Assembly: GCA_964536965.1 (NCBI GenBank)
Contig: CAZIAL010000005.1
Span: forward strand, 45,969-109,968
Length of the DNA: 64,000 nt
From: JACMQW01 sp964536965
GTDB taxonomy: Bacteria > Bdellovibrionota > UBA1018
Reading direction: 5' to 3'
Of the stretch, positions 34,274 to 42,607 are shown piece by piece. Made by a program: the position numbers and the translations under genes. The notes beneath the pieces are model-generated. The model had not been told where the DNA came from. It saw nothing but the letters and a program-made list of their open reading frames with translations, and did no database searches. Position 1 is the stretch's first letter, and each line of letters starts with the position of its first letter.

Positions 34274-35562
34274 CGAAATCGACGGCGCAGCAGCAGCGCT
34301 CACAAATTCACGTCCTCGTCGTCGACGATCACGAGGACAGCCGCGATACGGCGGTGGATTACCTGCGGGCGCTCGGGTTCGAGCAGATCACGATCGTCCA
34401 AGATGGACGGGAGGCCCTCGCGGCGCTCGAGGAAGAACCGACGATCGGGCTCGTTCTCTCCGACTGGGACATGCCGACGGTCGACGGGCTTACGCTTCTG
34501 AAAAAGGTGCGCGCCAATCCGAAATGGTCCCACCTGCCGTTTCTGATCATGTCGAGCCCGCGCTCCGTGGAGCACGAAAAGATCAGCGCCGCGGTGGAAG
34601 ATCTCGTCGACGATTACATTGTGAAGCCATTCCGGATGGAGACGCTCGAAAAGAAGCTCGATAAGGTCTTTTCCGCCTCCGTGCACGGTCCCCAGAAAAT
34701 CTGCGTCGTCGCCGATGACGATCCGGATTCGCGCGATACGGTGGTCGAGTATCTGACCCGATCCGGATTCAAGCGGATCGAAAAATTTTCGGACGGAGAT
34801 GGCGCGATCGATTTCATGATGCGGAACGTGACGGACATCGGAATGATCATCGCCGACTGGGAGATGCCGAAGGTGAAGGGAATCGAGCTGCTCGAACTCT
34901 GCAAGCGCACGAAGGCGCTCGCGGATGTGCCCTTCTTCATCATCACGAGCCAAGCTTCGATCGAGCGGATGAAGGTCATGCAGGCCGCCCAGCTTCACGT
35001 GGACAACTATCTGCTGAAACCGTTCACGCGAGAAGATCTGAAGGAGCGGATCGACCGGGCGCTCTATCAGAAGCGGGTCGAACGCGAGGTCGGCGAATCG
35101 GTGGAGCGCGGATTCGACGATCTGGAGCGCGGTCGCACCAAAGCCGCGCTGATGAAGTTCCAGAAGGCGCTGAAGCTGAACCCGGAGTTCGACATGGGAC
35201 TTTCGGGCATGGGGGACGCCGTTTTTCGTACCAAGACCGCGGATGCGGCGATTCCGTACTATCAGAAAGCCTTGGCGATCAACCCGGGGCGCGAAGCCCA
35301 TTATATCAAGCTCGCACGCGCCTACGACCAGAAGGACGAGTTCGGCAAGGCGACCAACATTCTTATTTCCGCCGTCAATCATCTTGCGCCGAGCGCCGTC
35401 GTGCATCTGGAGCTCGCGCGACTCTATGTGAAGAAGGAAATGATGCGAAAAGCGCAGGAAGAGCTTCACGAAGCGATGCGGATCGATCCGTCGAACAAAG
35501 ACGTGGGCATGCTTCTTATCGAGGTTCGTCGGGAGCTCGAGGATGGACGCAAGAAATCATGA
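34270..35562 (+). CDS. Response regulator with two receiver domains and TPR tail
   Basis: 430 aa. Receiver 1 (about 15-135) has the acidic pair VVDDHED and the phosphorylation site LSDWDMP (Asp65). Receiver 2 (about 140-265) has ADDDPDSR and IADWEMP (Asp196). Residues about 275-425 carry four TPR-like helices ('GRTKAALMKFQKALKLNPEFDM', 'AIPYYQKALAINPG'). No DNA-binding or enzymatic domain is present, so the output is by protein contact through the TPR region. It overlaps the kinase gene and the following small gene by 4 bp each. Tandem receivers suggest sequential or integrated phosphorylation (inference). Confidence 0.9.
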   Translation: MTKSTAQQQRSQIHVLVVDDHEDSRDTAVDYLRALGFEQITIVQDGREALAALEEEPTIGLVLSDWDMPTVDGLTLLKKVRANPKWSHLPFLIMSSPRSVEHEKISAAVEDLVDDYIVKPFRMETLEKKLDKVFSASVHGPQKICVVADDDPDSRDTVVEYLTRSGFKRIEKFSDGDGAIDFMMRNVTDIGMIIADWEMPKVKGIELLELCKRTKALADVPFFIITSQASIERMKVMQAAQLHVDNYLLKPFTREDLKERIDRALYQKRVEREVGESVERGFDDLERGRTKAALMKFQKALKLNPEFDMGLSGMGDAVFRTKTADAAIPYYQKALAINPGREAHYIKLARAYDQKDEFGKATNILISAVNHLAPSAVVHLELARLYVKKEMMRKAQEELHEAMRIDPSNKDVGMLLIEVRRELEDGRKKS

Positions 35563-35837
35563 AAGTCACCATTTCCCGAGACGCGATCTGCGCGAAAGTT
35601 GCGGTGCCTGCCGGGGAGTACATGGTGGCATTGGCGACCGATACCCAGCAGATGATTCTGACGGGTGGGGGGAAGCAGGTGAAGATCCCGGCTGTGCGCC
35701 GCCGGAGCTCGGCGAAAACCAAAGTGGTGACCGTCACATTTTATAGTGGGGGAGGAAACCAATGGAGTCTGGTGGTATCGACCCCGAAGTTCGGAGAATG
35801 GATCGCGATGATGGAACTCGAGTCCAGACGGAAATGA
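35559..35837 (+). CDS. Small beta-rich protein between regulator and exporters
   Basis: 92 aa. The start (ATGA) overlaps the regulator stop, and its stop overlaps the MFS gene start by 4 bp, so translation is coupled on both sides. Short alternating strands (KVTISRDAICAKVAV, then KVVTVTFYSGGGNQWSLVV) suggest a small all-beta domain. A basic KIPAVRRRSS stretch is in the middle. Unrecognised. The tight coupling supports a real gene with a role in signalling or in the transporter. Confidence 0.7.
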   Translation: MKVTISRDAICAKVAVPAGEYMVALATDTQQMILTGGGKQVKIPAVRRRSSAKTKVVTVTFYSGGGNQWSLVVSTPKFGEWIAMMELESRRK

Positions 35838-37051
35838 GTTCCACTCCGATATTCACGCGGGCCCAGGAACGTCGAATTCTGATTCTGCTCGCCGCAGTCC
35901 AGTTCGTGAACGTGCTCGATTTCATGATGGTCATGCCGCTCGGCCCGGATTTCGCGCAAGCGCTTTCGATCGAGGCTTCGCACCTCGGGTGGATCGGCGG
36001 AAGTTATACGGCCTCGGCATCGATCTCGGGTTTGCTCGGAAGTTTCTTTCTCGATCGTTATGACCGCAAGCAGGCGATTCTCTGGTGCCTTTTCGGGCTG
36101 GCGCTCGCCACCTTGCTCGGGGGGCTGGCCTATGACTTCGAATCGCTGCTGGCCGCGCGAATCCTCGCCGGAATCTTCGGAGGTCCCGCGGCGACGCTGA
36201 CTTTCGCCATGGCCGTCGATGTCGTGCCGACGGAGCGGCGGGGGCGGGCCATGGGAACTCTGTTGAGCGCATTTTCGATGGCTTCGGTTTTCGGGGTTCC
36301 CGCGGGCCTCGAGATGGCGCGACTCGGCGGATGGCCGCTGCCGTTCTTCGGCGTGGGCACGCTCGCGCTCCTGGTGCTCGCCGTCGGGATTCGCTGGCTA
36401 CCGAAGATGACGAGCCATATTCCCCGTGCGCGGCAGGAGAAGATCGCCGCCGCTTCCTTGGCGCTGCTGCGTCGAAAGGAGGTTTGGTACGCTTATCTCT
36501 GTGTCTCTTTCGCGATGATGGCGGGCTTCATGATCATTCCGAACATCGCGGCCTATTTCCAGTTCAACCTCGGATTTCCGCGCGCGAGCCTGGGAATCCT
36601 CTATTTACTGGGCGGGCTATCGAGTTTCGCCATGATGCTGCTTTCCGGTCGCCTCATCGATCGCTGGGGGTCGACGGTCGTCGGCGGACTGGCCACGACT
36701 CTCTTGATCGGCGTCATTTTCGGCGGCTTTTTTCTCGATCCGCCCTGGCTCCCAGTCTGGATGATTTTCGTCGGATTCATGACCGCGATGGGCGTGCGCG
36801 GAGTCGCGACTTCCGCGGCGGCGTCGAAAGTGCCCGCGTCCCACGAGCGCGCTCGATTCGCCTCGTTTCTGTCCGTATTCCAGCATGCCGCGAGCGCGGC
36901 CGGCGCGTTCGTATCGGCTTTCCTGCTGTCTGAAGGCGAGGCGGGGCGACTGCGGGGGATGCATACGGTGGCGGGAGTCAGCATGGTTCTGTCGGTGTTC
37001 ATCATGGTGTGGATGGTCCCTTTGGAACGAAGAATCCGCCGAGGGCTCTAG
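35834..37051 (+). CDS. MFS transporter (AraJ/Bcr-like)
   Basis: 405 aa, 12 membrane helices. ATG 35834 overlaps the previous stop; the upstream frame (from 35762) lies inside the small gene and is not needed. An N-terminal ILLAAVQFVNVLDFMMVMPLG in TM1 with the D-F-M-M core, and motif A as FFLDRYDRKQAIL, fit the drug/metabolite:H+ exporter subfamily (AraJ, YdhP). It is the fourth gene of the two-component unit and is followed after 3 bp by a second, unrelated MFS exporter. Confidence 0.88.
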   Translation: MSSTPIFTRAQERRILILLAAVQFVNVLDFMMVMPLGPDFAQALSIEASHLGWIGGSYTASASISGLLGSFFLDRYDRKQAILWCLFGLALATLLGGLAYDFESLLAARILAGIFGGPAATLTFAMAVDVVPTERRGRAMGTLLSAFSMASVFGVPAGLEMARLGGWPLPFFGVGTLALLVLAVGIRWLPKMTSHIPRARQEKIAAASLALLRRKEVWYAYLCVSFAMMAGFMIIPNIAAYFQFNLGFPRASLGILYLLGGLSSFAMMLLSGRLIDRWGSTVVGGLATTLLIGVIFGGFFLDPPWLPVWMIFVGFMTAMGVRGVATSAAASKVPASHERARFASFLSVFQHAASAAGAFVSAFLLSEGEAGRLRGMHTVAGVSMVLSVFIMVWMVPLERRIRRGL

Positions 37052-37054
37052 TCG

Positions 37055-38359
37055 ATGTGGCTCGATCTCTCGCCCCTTCGGAAGTACCCGGCCTTTCGTA
37101 ACCTGTACTTCGGGCAGCTCGTAAGCATACTTGGCACGAGTCTGAGTTTCGTCGCTCTACCGTACGATGTTTATCAGAAAACGGGCTCGACGAAGTCGGT
37201 CGGACTCATCGGCGTGATCCAGCTCGTGCCCCTCGTCCTGACCAGTTTCTGGGGGGGCGCGCTCGCCGATTCATCGAACCGGGTCCGTCTGATCATCGGT
37301 TGCGAACTCGCGCTCGCTTTCGGATACGCCCTCTACCCAGCGCTGACCCAGGGACCCAGTCCGGTTCCGTGTTACATCCTGGCCGGCATTTTCGCCGCGC
37401 TTTCCGGCATCCATCGTCCCGCGCTGGATTCGCTTTCGCCGCGGCTCGTGCCGCCGGAAGATATTTCGAAAATCGGTGCGCTCCACGGGTTTCGCGGAAC
37501 TCTCGCCCATGTGATCGGACCGACGATCGGCGGTCTGCTCGTCGCCCAGCTCGGCGTCGGCGGAGCCTTCTGGATCGACTCGGCGACGTATCTTCTTTCC
37601 GTTCTCTTCCTGCTTCGCGTTCCCGAGCCGAAGCGCGCCGAGAAAACGGAGCGCCCGAGTCTCTCGGGCATCGTCTTCGGATTGAAATACGCGTTGAGCC
37701 GCCCCGTGCTGCTTGGAACCTACCTCGTCGACGTGGCCGCGATGATGTTTTGTTACCCTCTCGCGCTCTATCCGGCTCTGGCGCAGGAATGGGCCTCCTC
37801 GGGCGCCGGGGGCGGAGATGCGCGCGTACTCGGCTGGCTCTATTCATCGACGGCGCTGGGAGCGCTGATTTCCTCGGTGATGAGCCGCTGGACGATCGGC
37901 GTGCGTCGCTACGGAGCGATGATTACGCTCTCCGCGATCTTCTGGTGCGCGGGGATCGCCGTCGCCGGATTTTCGGGGACCTTGCTGGTTGCCCTGGGAT
38001 GTTTTGTGTTCGCGGGTTACGCGGATATGGTCAGCGGGATCTTTCGCGCGAATCTCTGGAACGAGACGATACCGGATTCCGTGCGTGGACGGTTAGCGGG
38101 TATCGAAATGCTGAGTTACATGAGTGGTCCGCTGATCGGGAATACTTGGATGGGGTTCCTCGCCGCTTCGCAGGGCACCCATCGCGCTCTCCAGATCGGT
38201 GGCGGCATTTCGATGATTCTCATCATCGTGATGGTCGCCTTCGTTTTTCCCGCCCTCTGGAAATTCCGTTCAGCCGTCGAGCGCGATGCGGTCCCATTGG
38301 GCGACTTTCCGCATCAGGAACCCGAACGCATAGAGAGCTATCCCCAAGCCCGCGAGTGA
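37055..38359 (+). CDS. MFS transporter (EntS-like)
   Basis: 434 aa, 12 helices. The opening MWLDLSPLRKYPAFRNLYFGQ and LPYDVYQKTGS followed by WGGALADSSNRVRL match the enterobactin-exporter-like (EntS/MFS_3) group. It lies three bases after the previous MFS gene and is the last gene of the unit. The last 90 bp overlap the 3' end of the converging DUF2339 gene. EntS relatives export siderophores or drugs; no siderophore gene is in the window. Confidence 0.88.
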   Translation: MWLDLSPLRKYPAFRNLYFGQLVSILGTSLSFVALPYDVYQKTGSTKSVGLIGVIQLVPLVLTSFWGGALADSSNRVRLIIGCELALAFGYALYPALTQGPSPVPCYILAGIFAALSGIHRPALDSLSPRLVPPEDISKIGALHGFRGTLAHVIGPTIGGLLVAQLGVGGAFWIDSATYLLSVLFLLRVPEPKRAEKTERPSLSGIVFGLKYALSRPVLLGTYLVDVAAMMFCYPLALYPALAQEWASSGAGGGDARVLGWLYSSTALGALISSVMSRWTIGVRRYGAMITLSAIFWCAGIAVAGFSGTLLVALGCFVFAGYADMVSGIFRANLWNETIPDSVRGRLAGIEMLSYMSGPLIGNTWMGFLAASQGTHRALQIGGGISMILIIVMVAFVFPALWKFRSAVERDAVPLGDFPHQEPERIESYPQARE

Positions 38360-39913
38360 AATCACTCGCACGCCCGCGGACTGGCTCCAGACGTCGTAAA
38401 TCATCAGTTTGACGATGCAGAATCCGAGGATCACGAGGCATGAGCGGCAGAGCCAGGCGAGCTTCCGCGCGTAACCGATTCCGAAGACGATGAATGCGTA
38501 GAGGATCCAGAGGAAGGTCACGGCGAGCGAAAAGGACTCGACTCCGATCAGCGTTCGCGCTCGGTAGAGAGCAGTCATCCACTGGAGGTGCGCGAGAATC
38601 GCGGCGAAGTCTCGAAGCGAGCGATCGGGCCCGTCTCGCGAAGCCAGTATCGCGTAGGTCAGGAGTCCGGTCCCGTATGCGACTCCGTTCACGATGCGGA
38701 AAGTGTCCGAGCTTTCGGAAGGGCCGACGAGCGCAATGAAAAAACCGAGGAGGCCGGTCAGCAGGCCGAGGAAAGCGAGTCCGAAATGCTCGCCTCGCAG
38801 GTCGAGTCGCCGACGCCCGGCGAGAAGAGCGCCGCCGATAACGAGCCCGGCCAGTGGCTTGAGCTCGTCCGGAACGATCTGGAAGAAGAACGAATGGATC
38901 AGCGTCGCGCCGACGAAAAGGTAGACGAGTTTACCGCTCGCTAACGGCATTTTCATCGCGCGCTGGGCGGATAGGTACGCGGTCCAGATGAGGGCGGCGA
39001 AGCCGAGGAAAAGATAAGGCGTGATCGGGCCCACGAGCTGGGAAAGCCAGTGATACTCCGTCATGTAGAAAACCAGGAGGGGTGGGAAGAGCGTCCACGC
39101 TTCGCCCTCGGTAAGGGGAAGGCCCGAAACTCGAGAGTAGCGAATCGTCGCCCAGAGATAGATCGCGAAGAGAATGGCCTGGGTGATCGCCGCGGGCAGG
39201 ATGCTCGAATAGAGGCTGATGAAATAGACGGAAGCGAAGCCGAAGTAGGCGACGACGGCGAGCAGCCTGCGCGATCCGATCCTGATCGAGAGATTCCCGA
39301 AGACGAGATTCCAGGAGATGAGCATCAGGAGATTCATCTCGGGCGCGGGCGTGGAATCCCCGAGGAAGATGAAGCCGAGATGAGTGCCGACGACGGCGTA
39401 AATGACGTAGAGGTCTTGGCGCAGGAGCGAGTAAAGCGCGAGGCAAAGAACGGCGATGCCATTCACGGCGATGTAAGCGGCGTCGGGGTCGACCAGACGA
39501 TGGATAAAGGCGGCTCCGTAAACCGCGATATTCAGCACGGCGACGCCAATCCCGGGAAGGATGCTCGCATAACGTGGATCGGAAAGGTTTCTGGAGAATG
39601 CGGAGGCGATGCAGAGACCGCCGAAAAGCGCGGTGATCCAGACCTGGCGTACGGGAGTGAGCCACCCGGAATCGATCGCGAGCTTGATCATGAGGACCGC
39701 GGCCAGAATCAGACAGAGCCCGGCGATGGCGCCGAGGAAAAGACCGGTGGAGCCGGCCCCCGATTTCGGCGCCTCGGCAAGGGGCGGCCGATCGGCGGGA
39801 GGCGAGGCGGAAGGTGGCGGAGTGGAGGGCGCTTCGTTCCGTAGACCGAGCGCCGTCTCGATCCGACGCAGACGACGCTCGAAATCCTTAAGGCTTGATG
39901 TTTCGGTATCCAT
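38270..39913 (-). CDS. DUF2339 multi-spanning membrane protein
   Basis: 547 aa. ATG 39913 follows GAGGGG by six bases. An N-terminal coiled-coil-like segment (about 1-25) and a Pro/Ala-rich linker (30-55) precede about 16 membrane helices, the DUF2339 layout. The family (relatives include YeaY/YdgA-type proteins of unknown role) has no established function. The C-terminal 30 codons overlap the converging MFS gene antisense, an unusually long overlap for this window. Confidence 0.85.
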   Translation of the reverse strand: MDTETSSLKDFERRLRRIETALGLRNEAPSTPPPSASPPADRPPLAEAPKSGAGSTGLFLGAIAGLCLILAAVLMIKLAIDSGWLTPVRQVWITALFGGLCIASAFSRNLSDPRYASILPGIGVAVLNIAVYGAAFIHRLVDPDAAYIAVNGIAVLCLALYSLLRQDLYVIYAVVGTHLGFIFLGDSTPAPEMNLLMLISWNLVFGNLSIRIGSRRLLAVVAYFGFASVYFISLYSSILPAAITQAILFAIYLWATIRYSRVSGLPLTEGEAWTLFPPLLVFYMTEYHWLSQLVGPITPYLFLGFAALIWTAYLSAQRAMKMPLASGKLVYLFVGATLIHSFFFQIVPDELKPLAGLVIGGALLAGRRRLDLRGEHFGLAFLGLLTGLLGFFIALVGPSESSDTFRIVNGVAYGTGLLTYAILASRDGPDRSLRDFAAILAHLQWMTALYRARTLIGVESFSLAVTFLWILYAFIVFGIGYARKLAWLCRSCLVILGFCIVKLMIYDVWSQSAGVRVISLAGLGIALYAFGFLMRKVAQWDRIALDG

Positions 39914-40029
39914 TGGGCGCCCCCTCGTAAACAAAAGTCAGTCTACGAGAATTGTAGGGGGTAAAACGCCGGTCGCAAAGCCATTCCACGCGAGAGACGG
40001 AGCGAGGGACGATTCGGACGTTGGACGGA

Positions 40030-40212
40030 CTACTTCCGTTCTTTCGCTTTCGCGGTGACCTTGTCGCAGATCTTACAGAGGAAGGCTTGCATGGAAGCCC
40101 AGGTTCGCCATTCTCCATCTTTCGAGGGAGTCACTTTCTTGCAGTGATAGCAACGGAGGTGGCCCTTCGGGAGGGTTCGAACTTGGGCTTCGGGTGCCTT
40201 TTGAAAACTCAT
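40030..40212 (-). CDS. Small zinc-ribbon protein
   Basis: 60 aa. Two knuckles, CYHC (about 21-24) and CKIC (about 46-49), make a four-Cys zinc site. Basic tails (KERK at the C-terminus) and a purine-rich SD (GGAAAGAG) support a translated, nucleic-acid- or ribosome-related protein. It is 38 bp downstream of infA in the same orientation and probably shares its transcript. Not assigned to a known ribosomal protein. Confidence 0.7.
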   Translation of the reverse strand: MSFQKAPEAQVRTLPKGHLRCYHCKKVTPSKDGEWRTWASMQAFLCKICDKVTAKAKERK

Positions 40213-40250
40213 TTCAGCTCTTTCCGTTGTGGGTTGGAGTGACGACAGAC

Positions 40251-40475
40251 TTAGGACAGCTTTTGGCGATGGGTGATCAGTCCATGGCTTGGATCGTAGG
40301 GCGAAACTCCGACCGTGACGCGGTCGCCGACGATGATCCGGATTTTGAATTTCTTCATTTTCCCGGAGATGCGGGCGGTAATGGTCATACCGTTGTCGAG
40401 GGTCACGACGTAATTTCCGCCCCCCGTGATGTCGGATACTTTACCTTCGAACTTGATGAGATCTTCCCGGGACAT
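40251..40475 (-). CDS. infA: Translation initiation factor IF-1
   Basis: 74 aa, one S1-like OB fold. The sequence begins MSREDLIKFEGKV and contains the family core DNGMTITARISGKMKKFKIRI and VGDRVTVGVSPYD. ATG 40475 gives the normal IF-1 length. It binds the 30S A site with IF-2 and IF-3. Here it stands alone between an RRM-protein gene (separated by a terminator) and a zinc-ribbon gene, not in the ribosomal-protein operon. The sequence differs a little from the common type (for example 'GGGNYVVTLDNGM'). Confidence 0.95.
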   Translation of the reverse strand: MSREDLIKFEGKVSDITGGGNYVVTLDNGMTITARISGKMKKFKIRIIVGDRVTVGVSPYDPSHGLITHRQKLS

Positions 40476-40532
40476 GCTGCTCCGATAACTAGGTGAATAA
40501 CGAGATAAAAACGCTATTTTCAATCCGTGGAC

Positions 40533-40574
40533 AAAAAAACCGGCGGTACGAATGAATCAACATCCGAGCCGCCG
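40533..40574 (-). terminator. Rho-independent terminator after the RRM gene
   Basis: On the minus strand CGGCGG (40574-40569) pairs with CCGCCG (40546-40541) across a 22-base loop, followed within one base by seven T's (40539-40533). It begins 13 bp after the RRM stop and separates that gene from infA. Confidence 0.65.
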
Positions 40575-40586
40575 AAAACCGAAATC

Positions 40587-40949
40587 TTAGTAACGTCCGC
40601 CGCGTCCGCCGCCACCGCCGCGTCCACCACGGTCTCCGCCGCCGCCGCCGAAGCCGCCGCGACCACCGCCGCCACCGCCGCCGAAGCCACCCGTGCGAGG
40701 CTCCATCGGACGGGCTTCGTTCACCGTGATCGCGCGACCGTCGAAGTCCGCGCCGTTAAACTTTTCGATCGCCGCTGCCGCTTCGGCATCGGACGACATT
40801 TCCACGAAGCCGAAGCCCTTGGAGCGACCGGTATCCCGATCGCTGATGACTTTAGCGGATTCAACCGTTCCACATTGCGAAAAAATTTCTCTTAGATTCT
40901 CGTCAACTGCGGAGAACGGAAGATTTCCAACGTAAAGCTTCTTACCCAT
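40587..40949 (-). CDS. Glycine-rich RRM RNA-binding protein
   Basis: 120 aa. One RRM (about 3-80) with RNP-2 KLYVGNLPF and RNP-1 KGFGFVEM, then a Gly/Arg/Tyr tail (about 86-120). This is the bacterial/cyanobacterial Rbp type that is often cold-induced and binds mRNA or acts as chaperone. SD AGGAGG lies seven bases before ATG. Divergent from a DEAD-box helicase with 252 bp between, and the two have similar Gly-rich tails, so they are likely to work together in RNA remodelling (inference). Confidence 0.93.
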   Translation of the reverse strand: MGKKLYVGNLPFSAVDENLREIFSQCGTVESAKVISDRDTGRSKGFGFVEMSSDAEAAAAIEKFNGADFDGRAITVNEARPMEPRTGGFGGGGGGGRGGFGGGGGDRGGRGGGGGRGGRY

Positions 40950-41201
40950 GAGACCTCCTAAGGCTGGGGACCGCGTAAGAATTCATGAGCCCAATACTCG
41001 AGAATTCGAAGCGCGACCTGAAGTAGCCCTCGGAACCTAACACGCAGGGTCTATGAAAGTATAGGCAAAACCCGGTAATTGGCGCTCTGCGAAAGCCCTC
41101 GAAAAGGCGAGTGGTTCGTTGCTGAGTTCATCCTGGAACCCTGCGCCGGACGCTGCTAAAGACGAAAGATCAAAACGTATTTGAAGAGGAACCTGAACTG
41201 A
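40950..41201. promoter_or_regulatory. Divergent intergenic region between RRM and DEAD-box genes
   Basis: 252 bp. It must contain promoters for both genes. A stretch of about 160 bp (41040-41201) before the helicase ATG could be a long leader as in cold-induced helicases, but no riboswitch or cold-box match is convincing by eye. The SD of the helicase is GAAGAGGAA about 10 bases upstream of its ATG. No other gene seen. Confidence 0.35.
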
Positions 41202-42569
41202 ATGTCTGAAACGAACGAATCCACCGCCGGCGCCACCGTCGCGGCAACTCTCCCGACCCCCGCACCCGCGGCCGTCGAAACCGCCGCGGTAAAGTGGGAA
41301 GACCTCGGCATCGCGCCGGCCCTGCTCGAGATCATCCAGAAGGTCGGCTATCGCGCGCCGACTCCGGTCCAGGCCGCGGCGATCCCTTTCGCGATCGCTG
41401 GCAACGACGTCCTCGCATCGGCCGCGACCGGAAGCGGAAAAACGGCCGGCTTCGTGCTTCCGACCGTGCAACGTTACATCGGCAAGAGCGGGACCCTGAT
41501 TTTAGCCCTGTCTCCGACTCGCGAAATCGCGCAGCAGACCGCCGCGGTTTTCGAAACCTTCGGCGCTCCCTTCGGGTTGAAAGCGACCGTGCTCATCGGG
41601 GGAGCGAACATGCGGCTCGAAGAGCAGGCGCTCCAGACCTATCCCCAGATCATCGTCGCCACTCCGGGCCGTCTCTGCGACCATCTCGAGCGTGGAAACA
41701 TCTGGCTCGATTTCATCCAGGTCCTTATCCTCGACGAAGCCGACCGTATGCTCGACATGGGGTTCTCCGACCAGCTTTCGCGCATTACGGAGAATATTCC
41801 GAAGACGCGGCAGACGCTGATGTTCTCCGCGACTTTTCCGCCATCGATCGAGAAGCTCGCGCGCAACGTGATGATCCAGCCGAAGGAAGTGAAGATCGGC
41901 GTGGCCGCGGAGATGAAGCCGAAGATCGATCAGCTCATGGTCCGCGTTCGGGAAGAGGACAAGTTAAACGAGATCATGCGCGTTTTCCGCGACGAACCCG
42001 GAACCATCATCGTATTCGCGCGTTCCAAAGACCGCGTGTCGCAGCTCTGGCGTTCGCTCCACAGCCGTCTCGTCTATGATGCGACTTTCCTGCACTCGGA
42101 TTGCACGCAGGCGCATCGGGAAAAAGCCCTGGCCGAATTTAAGGCGGGTAAGTACCGGATTCTGATCGCGACTGACGTCGCCGGACGCGGGATCGACGTC
42201 GATGATGTCGCGCATGTGATCAACTTCGACCTTCCGTTCGAACCCGAAGACTATGTCCACCGGATCGGTCGGACCGGTCGCCGGGGGCGCACTGGAAAAG
42301 CGACGAGCTTCGTGACCAGCCGGGATACCCAGCTGCTGAGCGCGATCGAAAAACTCACCGGCAAGAAGGAAATCGTCGGCGAAGCCCGGCCGGACAGCCC
42401 GCGGGCCCCGCGACGCGATGACCGTGGCGGTCGCTCCGGCGGCGGGGGAAGTGCCGGCGGACGAGGCGGACGTGGACGTCGCGGTGGACGCGGCGGCGGA
42501 TCGGGTGGCAGTTCAGGCAGTGGTTCGGGTGGAGGCTCCGGCGGCGGAGCTCCGCGCGGGAACCGCTGA
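41202..42569 (+). CDS. DEAD-box RNA helicase
   Basis: 455 aa. Q-motif region (RAPTPVQAAAIP), Walker A AATGSGKT, PTREIAQQ, TPGRLCDH, DEAD box LDEADRMLDMGF, SAT, and the C-terminal domain with HRIGRTGRRGRTG. A Gly/Ser-rich, Arg-containing tail (about 405-455) follows. It unwinds short RNA duplexes with ATP; such RhlE/CsdA-like enzymes act in ribosome assembly or mRNA decay. It shares a divergent control region with the RRM protein. Confidence 0.95.
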   Translation: MSETNESTAGATVAATLPTPAPAAVETAAVKWEDLGIAPALLEIIQKVGYRAPTPVQAAAIPFAIAGNDVLASAATGSGKTAGFVLPTVQRYIGKSGTLILALSPTREIAQQTAAVFETFGAPFGLKATVLIGGANMRLEEQALQTYPQIIVATPGRLCDHLERGNIWLDFIQVLILDEADRMLDMGFSDQLSRITENIPKTRQTLMFSATFPPSIEKLARNVMIQPKEVKIGVAAEMKPKIDQLMVRVREEDKLNEIMRVFRDEPGTIIVFARSKDRVSQLWRSLHSRLVYDATFLHSDCTQAHREKALAEFKAGKYRILIATDVAGRGIDVDDVAHVINFDLPFEPEDYVHRIGRTGRRGRTGKATSFVTSRDTQLLSAIEKLTGKKEIVGEARPDSPRAPRRDDRGGRSGGGGSAGGRGGRGRRGGRGGGSGGSSGSGSGGGSGGGAPRGNR

Positions 42570-42607
42570 GGTTCTCTCCGGATCAGCGCCGAGGTTGCCT
42601 CACGGTT

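Noticed and set aside
37098..37123. GTAAC-N17-CGTA inside the EntS-like MFS gene
   Set aside because: It is within coding sequence 43 bp after the start and fits the number expected by chance.
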